DNA from: Bimuria novae-zelandiae CBS 107.79
Lineage: Eukaryota; Ascomycota; Dothideomycetes; Pleosporales; Didymosphaeriaceae
Assembly: GCA_010015655.1 (NCBI GenBank)
Contig: ML976670.1
Span: 259,621 to 323,620, forward strand
Direction of reading: 5' to 3'
Length of the DNA: 64,000 nucleotides
The position numbers and the translations under genes were made by a program. The notes beneath the pieces are model-generated. The model did not search any database. It was not told the DNA's origin and saw only the letters and a list, made by a program, of their open reading frames with translations. Below, piece after piece: positions 32,018-43,508 of this stretch (position 1 is its first letter; every line of letters starts with the position of its first letter).

Positions 32018-32644
32018 CTTGAGGGGTGTGAGATGAGTATGATACAGAGGTGGAGGGGGTGGAGCGTTGAGGGTATGTCTCGGGGTAATGTACAGAAGGT
32101 GGATGTGCGTACATAGAGATGAGACCACGATACTCGTATCAGGGATATGAAACGACTAGGTCGCGAAGGAATTGATATTTTGACCCTCCACTCGCTAAAA
32201 GCATGCTTCCAGAAACGCTGTTGAATACCTGAATCTCACGTAGCTCCATGCCGCGAGCGTCCTACCACAACTGAACCCTTTCGATCGTCCCGCTCGTCAA
32301 GAGCAAAGAGATCGCATCATCGACGGCTCCATCAATTCCGCCAGCTACCCCGCGTGCGTCCTGCTGTCTCTTGCGACGACAGAGCTGTCGAATGTGATTG
32401 CGAGTATCTCCTCTACTCGACGTTAGCAACGCCGCCTAGCCCTCCTCCGCTCTTGATGAAGTGAATCTATGGATATCGTGTTATGAAGCGAAATAAACAA
32501 GAAAGGGAATAAGTGGATGCAAGCTTCGAACATGAATGACCATCGAGACAGCCAAGGGACAAAAAGTCGCACGCAGCAAACCCAGTATTACACCTCTGAG
32601 AAGAGTATAGGGTGCGTGCGGGAGAATGTGGGATGAGGGTAGGC
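32018..32644. other. Convergent intergenic region
   Basis: Lies between the 3' ends of the plus-strand PEBP gene and the minus-strand DnaJ gene. No gene of its own recognised. Confidence 0.5.
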
Positions 32645-34287
32645 TCATGCCTTCTCCTTCTCATGATGCGAGTGATGCTTGTGCTTCTTCTTCTCCTTGT
32701 CTGCCTTCGTTTCCTTCTTCGCGGCAGCTTCGGCCATGAGTTGCTCGAACGCCATGAAATCGCCTTCTTCCTCGGGATCGCGCTCGGCCTGGTAACAGTG
32801 ATCAGCATATGATATGAGACATGGTGGACAAAGGAATATAGACTTACCTTTGAGAACATCTCCCCGATGATGACGAGTGCATGTGCCCGCTCGACCCGTT
32901 TCTCCAGCTTGATCTTCTTATCGTTCAAGACTTGGTCGCAGACATCGCGCAGCACACTCTGAATCTCGAATTTGCTTCCTCGCCATGCAGCCGCAAGGAT
33001 CTTTCCTGTTACTTTCTTCTCGTACTCGGCCTTCTTCTCATCGGTCCAATCTTCGCCGCCCTTCTCTTCCAGCTTCGCCATTTCCTCCATGGTGAGCTGG
33101 GCATCGATGGCTGCGGACATGGTGTTCCACGTCTCCTTGACCAAGGTACCCTTGTCTTTGACGCGCGAGAAGAAGCCCGAAATACCGAGGAACTTCTGTG
33201 ACTTGATGAATGACGTGGCCTTGGAAAGGTAGGTGGCGCCAATGGCGTGCAAGATCTCCAGACCAAAAGACTCCATCTTGAGGTTCTCAATCTCGAGCTG
33301 TGTCTTCTCCTTGAACGCGGCTGTGACGTCGGCGCCCTTGTCGGTCTCGGTCCATATGGAGATGCGGTCGACCAGCTTCTTGGACAGTGTCTGCACACGC
33401 TCGTCCCTGATGCGTTTGCGTTCTAGTTCGTAGGCTGCGAGCTCTTCGCGCTGCTCCTTGGTCAACCCACCCTTCTTCTTCTGCTTCTCTCGCAGTTCCT
33501 TCTCAGCGTCGGTCACGCCAGCCGCCTCTAACCGCGCGTCTTCTTCCGACTTGTCCATGATAGCAGCTCGGATGGGTATTCCACGGCCGGGTTGCGGCGT
33601 GCTGGTGCCAGATGCATAAGCAGGAGCTGCGGTTGATGCAGCAGCGGGCGCTTCGGGGGCAACATGTGCAGCGGGCGCAGCGGGTACGGCAGGCTTTTCG
33701 GCGTAGGCTGGAGGAGTGCCATCGTACGAGGGAGGGGCAGCGCCTCCTTCAGGTGCATTCGCGGCGGATTCAGCGGCAGCTTCAGCGGCTTTAGCCTGTG
33801 CAGCGCTCGAGGGTTCGGCCGTCTTTTCATTTGATGGGCCGGCGGCGGCCGATGTGCCAGCAGTGGCTTCGGCTGATGCGGCACCAGCCGCCTCTGCCTC
33901 TGCCTGAGCCGCCTCCTGCTCCTCCATCTCTCGCATGGAGATTTCCATGGTCTTGGTGAGGTCCTTCATGAGCGAGATCTCACCAATCCAGTCCATAAAG
34001 GCCTCTCCGCCGAAGATCATGGTGAAGAACTCTGCGGGATCCTCGAACCCGCTGCTCGGTATCGCGCCCTCTTTGCCATACTGGTCGTAATTTTTTCGCA
34101 GCGTCTCATCGCTGAGAACTTGATAAGCCTCACCGATAGCCTGGAACTTCTCGTGTGCGGTCTCGTCGCCGGGGTTCTTATCGGGGTGCAGCTTGATGGC
34201 GAGCTTGCGGTAGGCCTTCTTGATTTCGAGCTCTGTTGCCGTGGGCGGCACTTGCAGTGCGTCGTAGTATGCCGTTTCCTTCACCAT
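32645..34287 (-). CDS. DnaJ (Hsp40) co-chaperone with DnaJ-X domain, Caj1/Djp1-like
   Basis: Two exons: 32848-34287 and 32645-32788. The 59-bp intron (32789-32847) has donor GTAAGT and acceptor CCAG and joins in phase 0, giving 527 aa. The start is [13 protein letters not shown] at 34287; an upstream in-frame ATG (34311) would add eight residues. The J domain is at residues 5-70 with HPD at 34-36, as needed to stimulate Hsp70 ATPase. A Gly/Phe-containing stretch follows, then an Ala/Pro/Glu-rich linker (about 135-250). A DnaJ-X-type domain occupies about 275-480 ([34 protein letters not shown]). The tail is Lys/His-rich ([15 protein letters not shown]). Yeast homologues act in peroxisomal import (Djp1) or at membranes (Caj1). 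Confidence 0.93.
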
Positions 34288-34999
34288 GGCTGCGGTGTAA
34301 GAAAAGGGCAAAAGGGGTGTATATAGGTGTGGAGAGGATAAGAAGGGGGTGGGGTTGTTTTGGTCTGACGCGAGGCACCTGTATATTTTTGCACCGCCTC
34401 AAGCCACTGCCACCTCACAGGACGTCACCACCTACGCTACGCTATTCGCCAAGTCCCACCTCGGAACCCGGCCGGAACCGCGGACAACGCGCGTGCGGCA
34501 GACTGTCACAAAGGTTGATATTGATTGATATTACCATTTGACGTGTGTAATGACATGATGATGCTTTGTCAAAACCTTTGCAGGCTGACAGTCAAGGATA
34601 GCCCTTCCGTTCAGTTCGAACGAGCTTTCACCTGTATAAGGAGCTCGGTACAATGATTGCAATTGTCGAAACTTTGTTTGCATAAGACACTGTCGTCTAT
34701 CAAGCACAACCACACCCCTTGATCTTAGGGTATACTCGTGGTGCCCATAAATCATGCAAAAACCCAATGTCACACCCATTGCCGCCATGCTTCGTAGACG
34801 CCATGCTAGAACCAACCAGCCAAGATATGCTGGTACGGACTTTTGCCTCAACCCGTACAAAGGGAATTATGTAGACGGTATACCCAAAGAAATACAGCCT
34901 AGGCTAGGCCGCGGAGAAAATCCGAGATCTGCGGTCGCTCAATCGGGATGCGCTGAACCTCTAAGGTGGACACGATTCGATTGGCCAGGCCAAAATCTT
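34288..34999. other. Intergenic between DnaJ and eIF4E genes
   Basis: Promoter of the DnaJ gene and 3' region of eIF4E, both on the minus strand. CT-rich near 34390-34470. No further gene recognised. Confidence 0.5.
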
Positions 35000-35866
35000 T
35001 TAGACGACAAACTTGGCCTTCGCACGAGTGCTGCCGGCGTGAGCGGCGTCCGTGTGACCAGAGAATTCGACCGGGTCGTTCTCCTTGAGCTGCAGAGCCT
35101 GCTTGAACCGCTTGCCGATCTTGCTAAGCGTCTCCTTGCCCTGCTCGAAAGTGCGGCCCTTGCCTTGCTCTCCGGAAAGCGCCTTGCCGACTGTCCGAGT
35201 CCAGAGACCAATGCGATAGAAACCGCGACGGACGTTCACCACGACACCCATCACTTCGTTGTCATCCTCGTCCTCGAGATTCTCGCCAATGGCAGCAAGC
35301 ATCACGTGCAGCCAGAGCGCATCAATGTTGACAGCCTTCTTGTCCTTGAATTGGAAGGCCCATTTGCCGCCGTGCTTGTTCTGTGCGTCCTCCCACTCAG
35401 GGCGTACACCCTGCTTAAAGAGGTGATAGTCGGACTTTAGCGCGAGATCGGAAGTCGGTGTGATGTTGTTCTGTAGAACGATTAGCGGCCGCTCGAAACT
35501 GTGCAGAAGCGCACTTACGTAAATGCCCCAGAACTCCTCGACCGAATCGAACGAAATGACCTCCTTCAGCAGCTCGTTCCAGTTGTCGCCCTGCTGTTAT
35601 TAGCGGTGCCGTAAACAAACGTGAGGCTCAAAGCGTACCTTGCCACTCGGCGGCTTGGTGAACCACAGGGTCCATGTGTTCATGAGCGGGTGCTTCACAT
35701 TGAAGTTCTCAGGGTCGTGGAAGACGGTCCGGATCTCACCTTCCGATGCGGCGTTGGTCGAGCTCTGGTCCTTGGACTCGCTCGAAGTCACGTCGGACGG
35801 TGAGATGGGGATCGTGTTCAGGTCGACCTGCTGGTCCGGCTTGGGCGCTGTCGCAACGTCGGCCAT
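35000..35866 (-). CDS. eIF4E: Eukaryotic translation initiation factor 4E (cap-binding protein)
   Basis: Three exons: 35639-35866, 35519-35590 and 35000-35470. The two 48-bp introns have GTACGC/GCAG and GTAAGT/ACAG borders, both in phase 0, giving 256 aa. The conserved tryptophans of the eIF4E fold are present: LMNTWTLWFTKP, GDNWNELLKEV, EEFWGIYNNI, RPEWEDAQNKHGGKWAFQF (the WE cap-stacking pair), DALWLHVMLAAIGE and VNVRRGFYRIGLWTR. The N-terminal 45 residues are variable and low-complexity, as usual. It binds the mRNA 5' cap and recruits eIF4G; the dorsal Trp for eIF4G binding is within DALWLHVML. Confidence 0.97.
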
Positions 35867-36664
35867 TGTGATGGATGGAGATATGGATCGGGGTGGGAGG
35901 GTATGTGCTGACAGCGTGTGGCAGCGGGTAGGATAGGTTGCGGTGGAGAGTGGTGGTGTGGAGTGCGCGAGGTGGGTTGAGCGGCGAAGGTGGGGTTTTC
36001 TTGGGTCGCACCAGGCGGAGAAGTAAGAGAGCAGTCGCGGTCCACTCGGCGTTTGTTTGCGACGGTAAGAGGAGGAAAGCGCTCAGATGTTGGGGGCAGG
36101 CGCGGTTTGTCTGTCTTGTCTTGCTGTTGCGCGCCTGCGAAGAAAATCCCAGGTGCTGCGGCAGTTCCTTGGCGCGCGCTGAACCAGGCGCTAGCGGTCC
36201 AAACACTCGTGAAACTGCAACCACCACGCATACGATAACAGAAATTTGGGTTGTTTGCACGTCAAAACACGCCCAGGTTACAGACACATGACGTCCATAA
36301 GACCAGATACGATGCAGAAAATACATTGTCCATTTGACTATCCAAAATATGTCCACGCCACCACTCCCAATCAGACCCATAAAGAGAGCCAAACTGGGAG
36401 CAGCCTCGTCGCCGAGCAAGACGCGTTTTGATCTAGCACTTCTAAAAGCGGCACAACTGCAGCCATTGAGTGGGCCGAATTGCAATTTGACATCCGTGCT
36501 GTGGCATCACCTTTTGCAAAGGGGACGGGATAGAGGCGCTTCTGCACCAATGAGCTAAACATTAATATTCGCTAATAGGTCCCGTATATACTCGAAGGAG
36601 GTATCCGGCGAGCATTGTAAGTACATATATACATGATAAACGTGCAAATGGTCACCGCTCGTGA
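35867..36664. other. Promoter region of eIF4E and 3' end of ERG9
   Basis: About 800 bp upstream of the eIF4E ATG. Open frames here are short or cover the eIF4E exon antisense. No separate gene supported. Confidence 0.5.
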
Positions 36665-38312
36665 CTATAATTCGCCGTGATCGGGTGACGACTTGGTATC
36701 CAGAGCGGCACTAGAGTTGCTGGTGTTGCTTGAACCGCTTGTGCCTAGAAGCTGTGCGAATTGCTGTTTCACTTGCACAAAGGCAATGTCGAATCGTGCG
36801 CCCGCCAGCCATGCACATAATAGCTAAGCATCGTGTCAGTAATCACTGAAGTAGCGGACCGAAGGTGGCTTACCATCAGCGACGAGACGAAAAAGACAGT
36901 GCCCACGACCGCTGCGATCATGTAGATGGTCTCCCACTTGGACTCGTCCGCCTCCTGCTTGAGCCTGGCGGCTTCCTCTGCGCTGACAGGGTTTTTCTCA
37001 TTCACAGGCGGCTTCTGCGAGGGGAAAATGCTCTCGATGAACTGCTCGATCTATAAAAGTCATCAGCATTAAGGTGAATCGATTGCTGTGCGAGACGACT
37101 TACCTTTCCACAAGCGATGCTAATTTGGAGGAAGTTCGGGTCGTGGGGGTTGTTCTTCTTGTGGATCTTGCGAGTGTAGCGCTTGAACACCTCGCACACC
37201 AGTTGAAGGTTCTGTGTGGACTCCAGCATCAGTTGGCATGCATCACCCTTGGTGATCTTGACATTTCGAGTGAAGATGTCATAGTTCATAAAGCAAACTT
37301 CGAGGGTGGCGATGGCCATGGACTGAGGAATGGCACAGAAGTTGAACACACTCTGCTCTTTGAGACCAGCGAGGTAGAAGAGGCAATCATCCGCTCGCTT
37401 TAGAGCCGTAAGGATCATTTCTGAGCTGGCAGCAAGAGCCTTTTCCTTGTTCTCCGGCTTGAAGAGGTCCTCGAAGTTGTCGACATGCTTGGACCAGATT
37501 TCCTTGGGCCAGAACCTCCGCTTGTCGTCCAGGTCTTCCTTGATGTCACGGATGATGTTGACCTGTTGCAAGAACTGGCCCATGGACTCGTAAAGATCTG
37601 TCCTCTTCAAAAGCGCAGGGTTGGCCTTTCCCTCCTCGACAAACAAGCGCGTGCAGCCTTCGCCGACAAGACCTGCGACGTAGTGGCAGTACTTCTCATA
37701 GTCCTGGACAGTGTTGACACCGTTGTTGTTGATGCCAAATTCAGCGTTCTTAACGTAGTCTGCCATGCCATTGCCCATCCGCTTGGTGATGTCCTTGATA
37801 ATGGCCTGGTGTGCGGGCTTGAGTTTCTTGTACTCCTCGATCACCACATTGAACTCGACGCATAGCTGTCTGTCCTTCTCGTCTGGTCCGTTCTCGGTGA
37901 ATGTCCATCCATCTTGCTCGATGATATTGTGGAAGTCGCGGAGGATGGGCTCTTTCTTCACAATCGGTATCGTCATGTCGTCTTCGATGGTATCCAGACC
38001 TCGCAGAACCAGGTAAAATACGGCAACGGAGACGAGGATGTCGGGATGTAGCTCGAGGATGACAGCGACGAAGCTGCGGCTGGTGAGTGCCAGAAATTCG
38101 AAGCATCGCTTTAGTGATGCGCTCTCCTTGGACTCATCGCGCTCGTGCACTGGGTTGTGCCAGACCTTCCTGCGCTGGATTAATTCTTCCGTTGCGTGTT
38201 TGCACTATGACCACTGCATTGGGGTCACCACGGCGAGAACTTACCACTGAACGATCGAGCGTAGTTGCGTCGGGTGGACGGCATAGTAGGCCAAATCCTT
38301 CACGCCCACCAT
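36665..38312 (-). CDS. ERG9: Squalene synthase (farnesyl-diphosphate farnesyltransferase)
   Basis: Four exons: 38245-38312, 37104-38169, 36874-37050 and 36665-36823. Introns of 75, 53 and 50 bp have donors GTAAGT, GTAAGT and GTAAGC, and all join in frame to give 489 aa starting [14 protein letters not shown]. The enzyme condenses two farnesyl diphosphates to squalene, the first committed step to ergosterol, at the endoplasmic reticulum. The first Asp-rich motif is DTIEDD at residues 82-87. [12 protein letters not shown] and [19 protein letters not shown] carry the second Mg-binding site and NADPH-associated region. [13 protein letters not shown] is also a conserved block. The C-terminal membrane anchor ([19 protein letters not shown] plus LLCAWLAG) spans the last intron, and the tail ends DHGEL, as I recall from other ascomycete enzymes. 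Confidence 0.97.
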
Positions 38313-39160
38313 GATTGTAAAATTGGCGAGACAAGGTCGACCGAGTAGGTAAATGTGAGTGGACCGAGGTATCGCTTAGCTAAAAGGACACCAGAAAGAG
38401 GCAATGGGAGAAGAGAGGGAGAAGTGCCGTGAGGAGGCGGGGTATCAATTGAAGAGTGGAGTGGTTGGGAGTGAAGTCGAAGAGCCTAAGAGCCTAAAAG
38501 CCTAAAAGGTGCGCGTGGAGTCAAAATGCCCACGAGTTTCCCTTTCTCCACATTCGGCGCACGGGCCGCGCGTCTAATTGCGCCGAGCAGCGCGCTCCTC
38601 CTTTTCCGTATCCGAACAGGAACATCAGCATCTAATATCTAGGCATCGCAACACTCTGAAGGGCTAAGAAAAAAGAACCCGAATCTTTGAGCTGTACATA
38701 TAGCGCTACTGTGGTTCACACCTTCCTCTCAACGACTCGACCACGCATCAAGCGGGAGCATGCGGCGGCTGGGTGTGCGACCGGCTCCACGGCTGCACGA
38801 AACCCCTGTTCTGCCTACACGCATTGCTACGGGAACTTCACTTAAGGAGCGTCGACCCATTTTCTGGCATTCATTTTAACGGCTGATCCTGCACTCAATT
38901 GCTTTCTCGTTCGCCTTCCGCGTCTCTACCAAGTAGCGTCTGTCGAGCTGTATCAATTCCGTCGTACTCTCGTGGTTGTTGAGCCCATTCCATCTTATTC
39001 AAGCCCCTCGTCGACGATTCCTACCCTAGTTTTCCACTGCATCACGATCCGATCGCCAGGCCACACCAGGTATCCCACCAAGCGCTACCTACATGCGTTA
39101 GCCACAATCCTCCACGGGAGACGATCCGTTCATCCGACTTACGTGAGAATGCCCAGTCAC
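38313..39160. other. Upstream region of ERG9
   Basis: About 850 bp, pyrimidine-rich in its right part. Contains the ERG9 promoter. No sterol-response element was confirmed by eye and no gene is supported. Confidence 0.45.
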
Positions 39161-39850
39161 TTAATGCCCCGCCCTCCTCATCATCTTCACACTTTCCGTC
39201 TCGTCTTCCTTGCCTTCCTCATATCTCACTCTCTTCCGCCCACGCCAAACTAGATTCATATCACATCCCATATTTTCTTCCACTCTGCCCTTTCCCCTAA
39301 ACCGCGACTCCAACTTGCCAAGTCTATCCAGTAGCCCGCGTGGTCTGAGCTTTGGCCTCACTTCAACGTTCTCCTCCGAGATCGTGGGTAAGCCTGTGAT
39401 GCATCCTACTCCTGTATGGTCGACGAGCGTATCCTGGGAACCGCGTCTGGCTTCAAATTCGATACCATCTTTCAGCTTGGCCATGAACGCGGGAACAAAA
39501 GCGCGGAAGTCCTCGCTGTGCTGCAGCATATTGTCGAATATTACGTCCGCATGCTTCTCGTCGGTTTTCCTGAAAGACGATAGCGTATACGTAGCTCTGC
39601 GCTTCCACTCACGGAAGCTTCGCAATGTTGAAAGCATATCGTCAAGCTAGCAGTATCGCGAGAGGTGCTGCGGACGACCATCCTTGAGGCCAGAGGAGAA
39701 AGATATGAGTGAGTCCATGTTTGCCCGGCAGATGGCTGCGTCAATGACCCTTGTCCCGGTGTGTTGCCTGGCCAAATGAGAAAACCATGCGAGTAGAAAT
39801 CCGACCGCATGCATGAATGCGTCGACGACTCGACCCTTAATGTGATGCAT
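39161..39850 (-). CDS. Hypothetical protein, frame interrupted by one TAG
   Basis: One reading frame runs from the ATG at 39850 (MHHIKGRVVDAFMHAVGFLL) to the stop at 39161-39163, broken only by a TAG at 39647-39649 (after LSRYC). Downstream of it the frame continues LDDMLSTLRSFREWKRRATY, with 159 further codons from the ATG at 39637. Content is mixed hydrophilic with a basic end (RKRVRYEEGKEDE), and no family is recognised. Either the gene starts at 39637, a small intron with weak signals removes the stop, or it is a young pseudogene. Existence as a real gene is not certain. Confidence 0.4.
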
Positions 39851-39925
39851 GTGCCATTACTGACCTATACTACCAACTACATTCGCCCACCCCCCCTTCA
39901 ACGCCATGCACCCCGCCCCACCGCT

Positions 39926-41017
39926 CTAGTAATCCGCATACCTATCCCGATAACTCGCTCCATCAACCTCACTGCTAAACTTCGTAAAGTTACTACTAAC
40001 TAGACTGCCCTCGTCGTTCCAATCAATGCCGCTCTGGCGGAGCGCGCCGGAAGTCGCAATAGTGAGAGCTGTGTTCTCAGACACCGCGTTCGACTGCGCG
40101 GACTCCGCTGAGTGGCGGAGCACATTATCCTTTCTAGGCGTGGGAGTCAGGAATCCATCATCATGCTCACGGACCGGCGACCCTTGGGCTCGGGATGGAC
40201 TGTGTGGTTGCGCGCTGACGAGGTCGAGGTTGTAGAGGGCGCCAGGACTAGAAGGTCTGATGGTATCGCGCTCCCAGGTGTCTGTCGACATATACGAAGC
40301 TGCATCGTCGACACCAGGAGCTACAGCCTCAGCGATGGGAGGAGAAGCTGGGAGCGGAGGCGGAGGCGGCGATGGAATCGTGACCGGTGCAGGCTTTCTC
40401 ACCGGGACCGCGAGCGGGGCCCTCTGTTCCTGCATCCGCCCTTGAGTCCACGCCGGATCCTTGATATCATGCGGCATATTCGTCCTCACAGTGAACGGGC
40501 TCGAGATACCCCGACTCGCTAGCGCCTCTCTCGCCCCAGGACTCAGCACTGGTCGACGCGGCTGGTCGGATTCCCTATCTACATCTGACAGCGCTTTCCT
40601 GAGGCGCGCGACTCTCAGGCTTTCGGGTGTGCTGGGGCGCCGCTGTGGAATCCCAGGGGACATGGCTTGTTGGCGCGCGACGATCAGGCTTTCCGGTGTG
40701 TCTGGGCGGCCTCCGCGGACGACGATACCAGGTATGGCGGGTATGGCTGCGGGTATGGGCGCGGATATGAAGGGAAGAGCAATTATAGTGGCGTTGTGGT
40801 GCCTCTCGGCATCGTTCTCGGAGTCGGAATAGTACTCTTCGACATAGAACTTATCTTCGCGCTGCCAAAGTTTCCAGACGTAGATTGCGGTCGCGAGTAT
40901 GGTTGAGAGGCTGATGACGAGCGGGATTGCTGCGATAGGTCGGACGTTGAGGGAACGGGGAGATGACAATCCAGGTGGCGGCGCAAGGGTGATGGTCGGT
41001 AAGGACTTGTCGCCCAT
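39926..41017 (-). CDS. Hypothetical single-pass membrane protein, proline-rich
   Basis: An uninterrupted 363-aa frame starting MGDKSLPTITLAPPPG. One hydrophobic segment lies at about residues 27-48 (RPIAAIPLVISLSTILATAI), followed by WKLWQRED, suggesting a short outside/lumenal N-terminus and a long cytoplasmic tail. The tail is low-complexity, with Pro runs (IPSPPPPPLPASPP) and a semi-repeated RRPSTPESLRVARL / GRPDTPESLIVARQ motif with possible phosphosites. No domain known to me. Lies just downstream of the TOK channel gene on the same strand. Confidence 0.72.
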   Translation of the reverse strand: MGDKSLPTITLAPPPGLSSPRSLNVRPIAAIPLVISLSTILATAIYVWKLWQREDKFYVEEYYSDSENDAERHHNATIIALPFISAPIPAAIPAIPGIVVRGGRPDTPESLIVARQQAMSPGIPQRRPSTPESLRVARLRKALSDVDRESDQPRRPVLSPGAREALASRGISSPFTVRTNMPHDIKDPAWTQGRMQEQRAPLAVPVRKPAPVTIPSPPPPPLPASPPIAEAVAPGVDDAASYMSTDTWERDTIRPSSPGALYNLDLVSAQPHSPSRAQGSPVREHDDGFLTPTPRKDNVLRHSAESAQSNAVSENTALTIATSGALRQSGIDWNDEGSLVSSNFTKFSSEVDGASYRDRYADY

Positions 41018-41235
41018 CTTGAGCGTCAGAATGGAGTAGATGAGAAGGTCGTACGTTAGCGGACCTTCAGCCTTTATGGTGCCTATCTCGTGAGTTCACA
41101 AACACCTGGGCACGGTGTTGTACTTGCAAACCGAAGAATACCATTTACTGTCAATGTGGAGCGGGCGACCACTATCGATCGCCCTTGCGAACATTGCAAT
41201 CGACACCTTGTGCCATGCGGGTTTGCAACCCCTCT

Positions 41236-43508
41236 TCACATATCATGCTTCGCCCTCCTCCTAATCTCCGCCGCACCAATGTCCTTCTTCAAATCCTGCT
41301 CCGGATCCGCTCCTGTCTTACCCTCGCTACTCCTCAAGTCCGCCATAGAAATAGGAGGCGGCTCTTTCCTTGCTCTCGGATCCCGTATCCTCAGCATCTC
41401 CCGCTCCAGTGTCGCAGATATTCTCTGCAAAAGCCACTCTGCCTCGGACGCATTGCCCATCAACGGGCTCCTCACACCCAGCCAACTCCATTTATCTCCC
41501 TCGCCTTCGTCTGCAGTCCCAAGATCGGGTTGAGTGTTTGGTTTCCGCTCCTCGTGTATCCTCGGTTTGCGATGCGCAGATGCATTGTTCTCGTTCTGCC
41601 CGATCAGCCTCAAGTAGTAGTTCCACTCCTGATACGTGTACTGCTTCGGTGGCGACGCATCCACATCGCGCATAATATGGCGCAGCTCTTTGGCTAGGAT
41701 GTAGTGGTAAAAGTGCACGTCTCTCTCGAGACTGTCACCGTGCTCGCCGGCCTCATCTGCCTCAGCGAGTTCGTCTTCTTCAATATGTTCTGCGAGACGG
41801 TCTTGCATCATTTTTTCTGCTGCACCCGTGTCTCTCGTGCCTGCTCCACCCTCTCGGCCGCCGTTGTACAGTTTCCCGCGCTTCAGGCGCTGGAAACCGA
41901 CCTTCAAGGTTCCGCGAGCGCCATGGTCATCAGGGAGCACAGTGATCGATCCGACCCATATGGTCAGGTCGCGGAAAGCCTTGATAACCGTGTTGCCCAT
42001 GTTGCTGATCAGAATGGTGAGGGTCGGGACTGCGAGCAGGGTCCAGAAGACGAAGAATGCTTTGCCGGAGTTACTGGTCGGGGAAATGTCACCATAGCCA
42101 ATGGTCATTAGGGAGGTGAAGGAAAAGTACAACGAGACAAAGTAGCTCCATCCTTGTGGTTTTTCCGAGTTCATAAACACAACAGCTCCCAAGAACCAGA
42201 GGAGGAATGCAGCAGTGGATGACATCGCTAGCGCAGTGTATCGCCTGTTTCCTTCGGCTTTCTCTTGTATGCGGCGCATGACCTAAGGCACAGATTCCAA
42301 GTTAGTTGAAGTCCAAAAATTAAGGGTGATACCGGGTGTGACTCGGCTAAGTAAGCGGAAGGCCGTTCGTAATGCCATCTATGCAACAAAGACACACCCG
42401 CTTGTACCAGGTGGTGTACTGACATTGAATTCCTGCTCCCTCCTCTGCGCCTCATCCAAGCCCTTCTCAGAGAACTCGATCTTTTCAAACCACCCCAGCC
42501 TAATCTTCCTGTTCTCGTCATCAATCGAAGCCACCACTTTCCGCCTCTTTATCTCCGTGAACCTAGCCGCCATCTTCTCTTTGCCCCTCTCAAGCACTAA
42601 CGACCGTATGGAGCCAATAACCAGACCGAGCGACACAATACCTCCGAAGGCATAGAAGAAGAGAAGCGTTCGCCCTGTATGCGTCTTCGGAACGAATTCC
42701 CCGCCGACTCCGACCGTCAACAGGGTAAAATCGGCCCAGTAGACGGCATCAAGGAAATTCCACCCTTCAACTTTGGAGAATATGAAGGCACCCAGAAGTA
42801 GGTAAAACATAAAGCTGATAGTCTGCAGCATCAAGGTGCGTTGACTGGGCGTGAGTCGAAATTCCTTCGGGTAGTGTCCTCGATAGGCGCCATATACGGT
42901 CATGATCATCAGCGAAGCGATGATGAAGTAGAGACCAGCTGCCATGATTCCGTAGTAGAACGCTTGGCTCAAAGCATGCTGAGTCGTGGGCTGAATACGA
43001 AACGTATTCGTCGATGCAACAGCGACAAGAGCAATCAACAAGAACGACGCAAGGAACCATCCTATGATTGTAATAGGTTGAGCGATCGCAAAAGAGAGGC
43101 GTCTAGTCATGTTTAGGAGCAACGCTATGTTGGCGGCCAGAGCGAAAACCAGGGATATAGAATTGACGGCGACCAGCCATTTTGGATCTTCCACTTTTGA
43201 GCCGTGTCCCTCGTCACTGCCTAGTGGGATGTACACTCGCCATTTCTCGACCAACGCACATATTGAAAAGGCGTTGGCTATTGGCCCGAAGGTACCTGCG
43301 ATAAGAGGACAAGCTGTGGATGCGAACCACCAACGACTGTGATCGTGTTAGTTCATAAATGTATATTTAACCTGGCGAATGCAGCTTGCCTTGGATCAAG
43401 AAAGTCCTGCTCTTCAGCTTCTGCTTTCTTCTTATCTTCCTCATAGACGTTCTTCTCCACGTCCTCAGCCGCTTGTTGCGCGGGCTCTTCAAGGCCAGGA
43501 TCGTTCAT
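41236..43508 (-). CDS. TOK-type outward-rectifier potassium channel (two-pore-domain, eight-helix)
   Basis: Three exons: 43390-43508, 42424-43336 and 41236-42282, giving 692 aa. Intron 1 (43337-43389, 53 bp) is of GC-AG type (AG|GCAAGC, branch ACTAACA). Intron 2 (42283-42423, 141 bp) uses GTCAGT and TTAG. The start is MNDPGLEEPAQQ. After an acidic N-terminus come four helices, then pore 1 (DFTLLTVGVGGEFVPKTHTG), two helices flanking the pore, a linker, and pore 2 (SLMTIGYGDISPTSNSGK) with the canonical TIGYGD filter. The order of four plus two plus two helices with two pores is unique to fungal TOK channels, which release K+ across the plasma membrane on depolarisation. Pore 1 has GVGGE instead of GxGD. 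A long cytoplasmic tail contains a Glu-rich segment. Confidence 0.93.
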
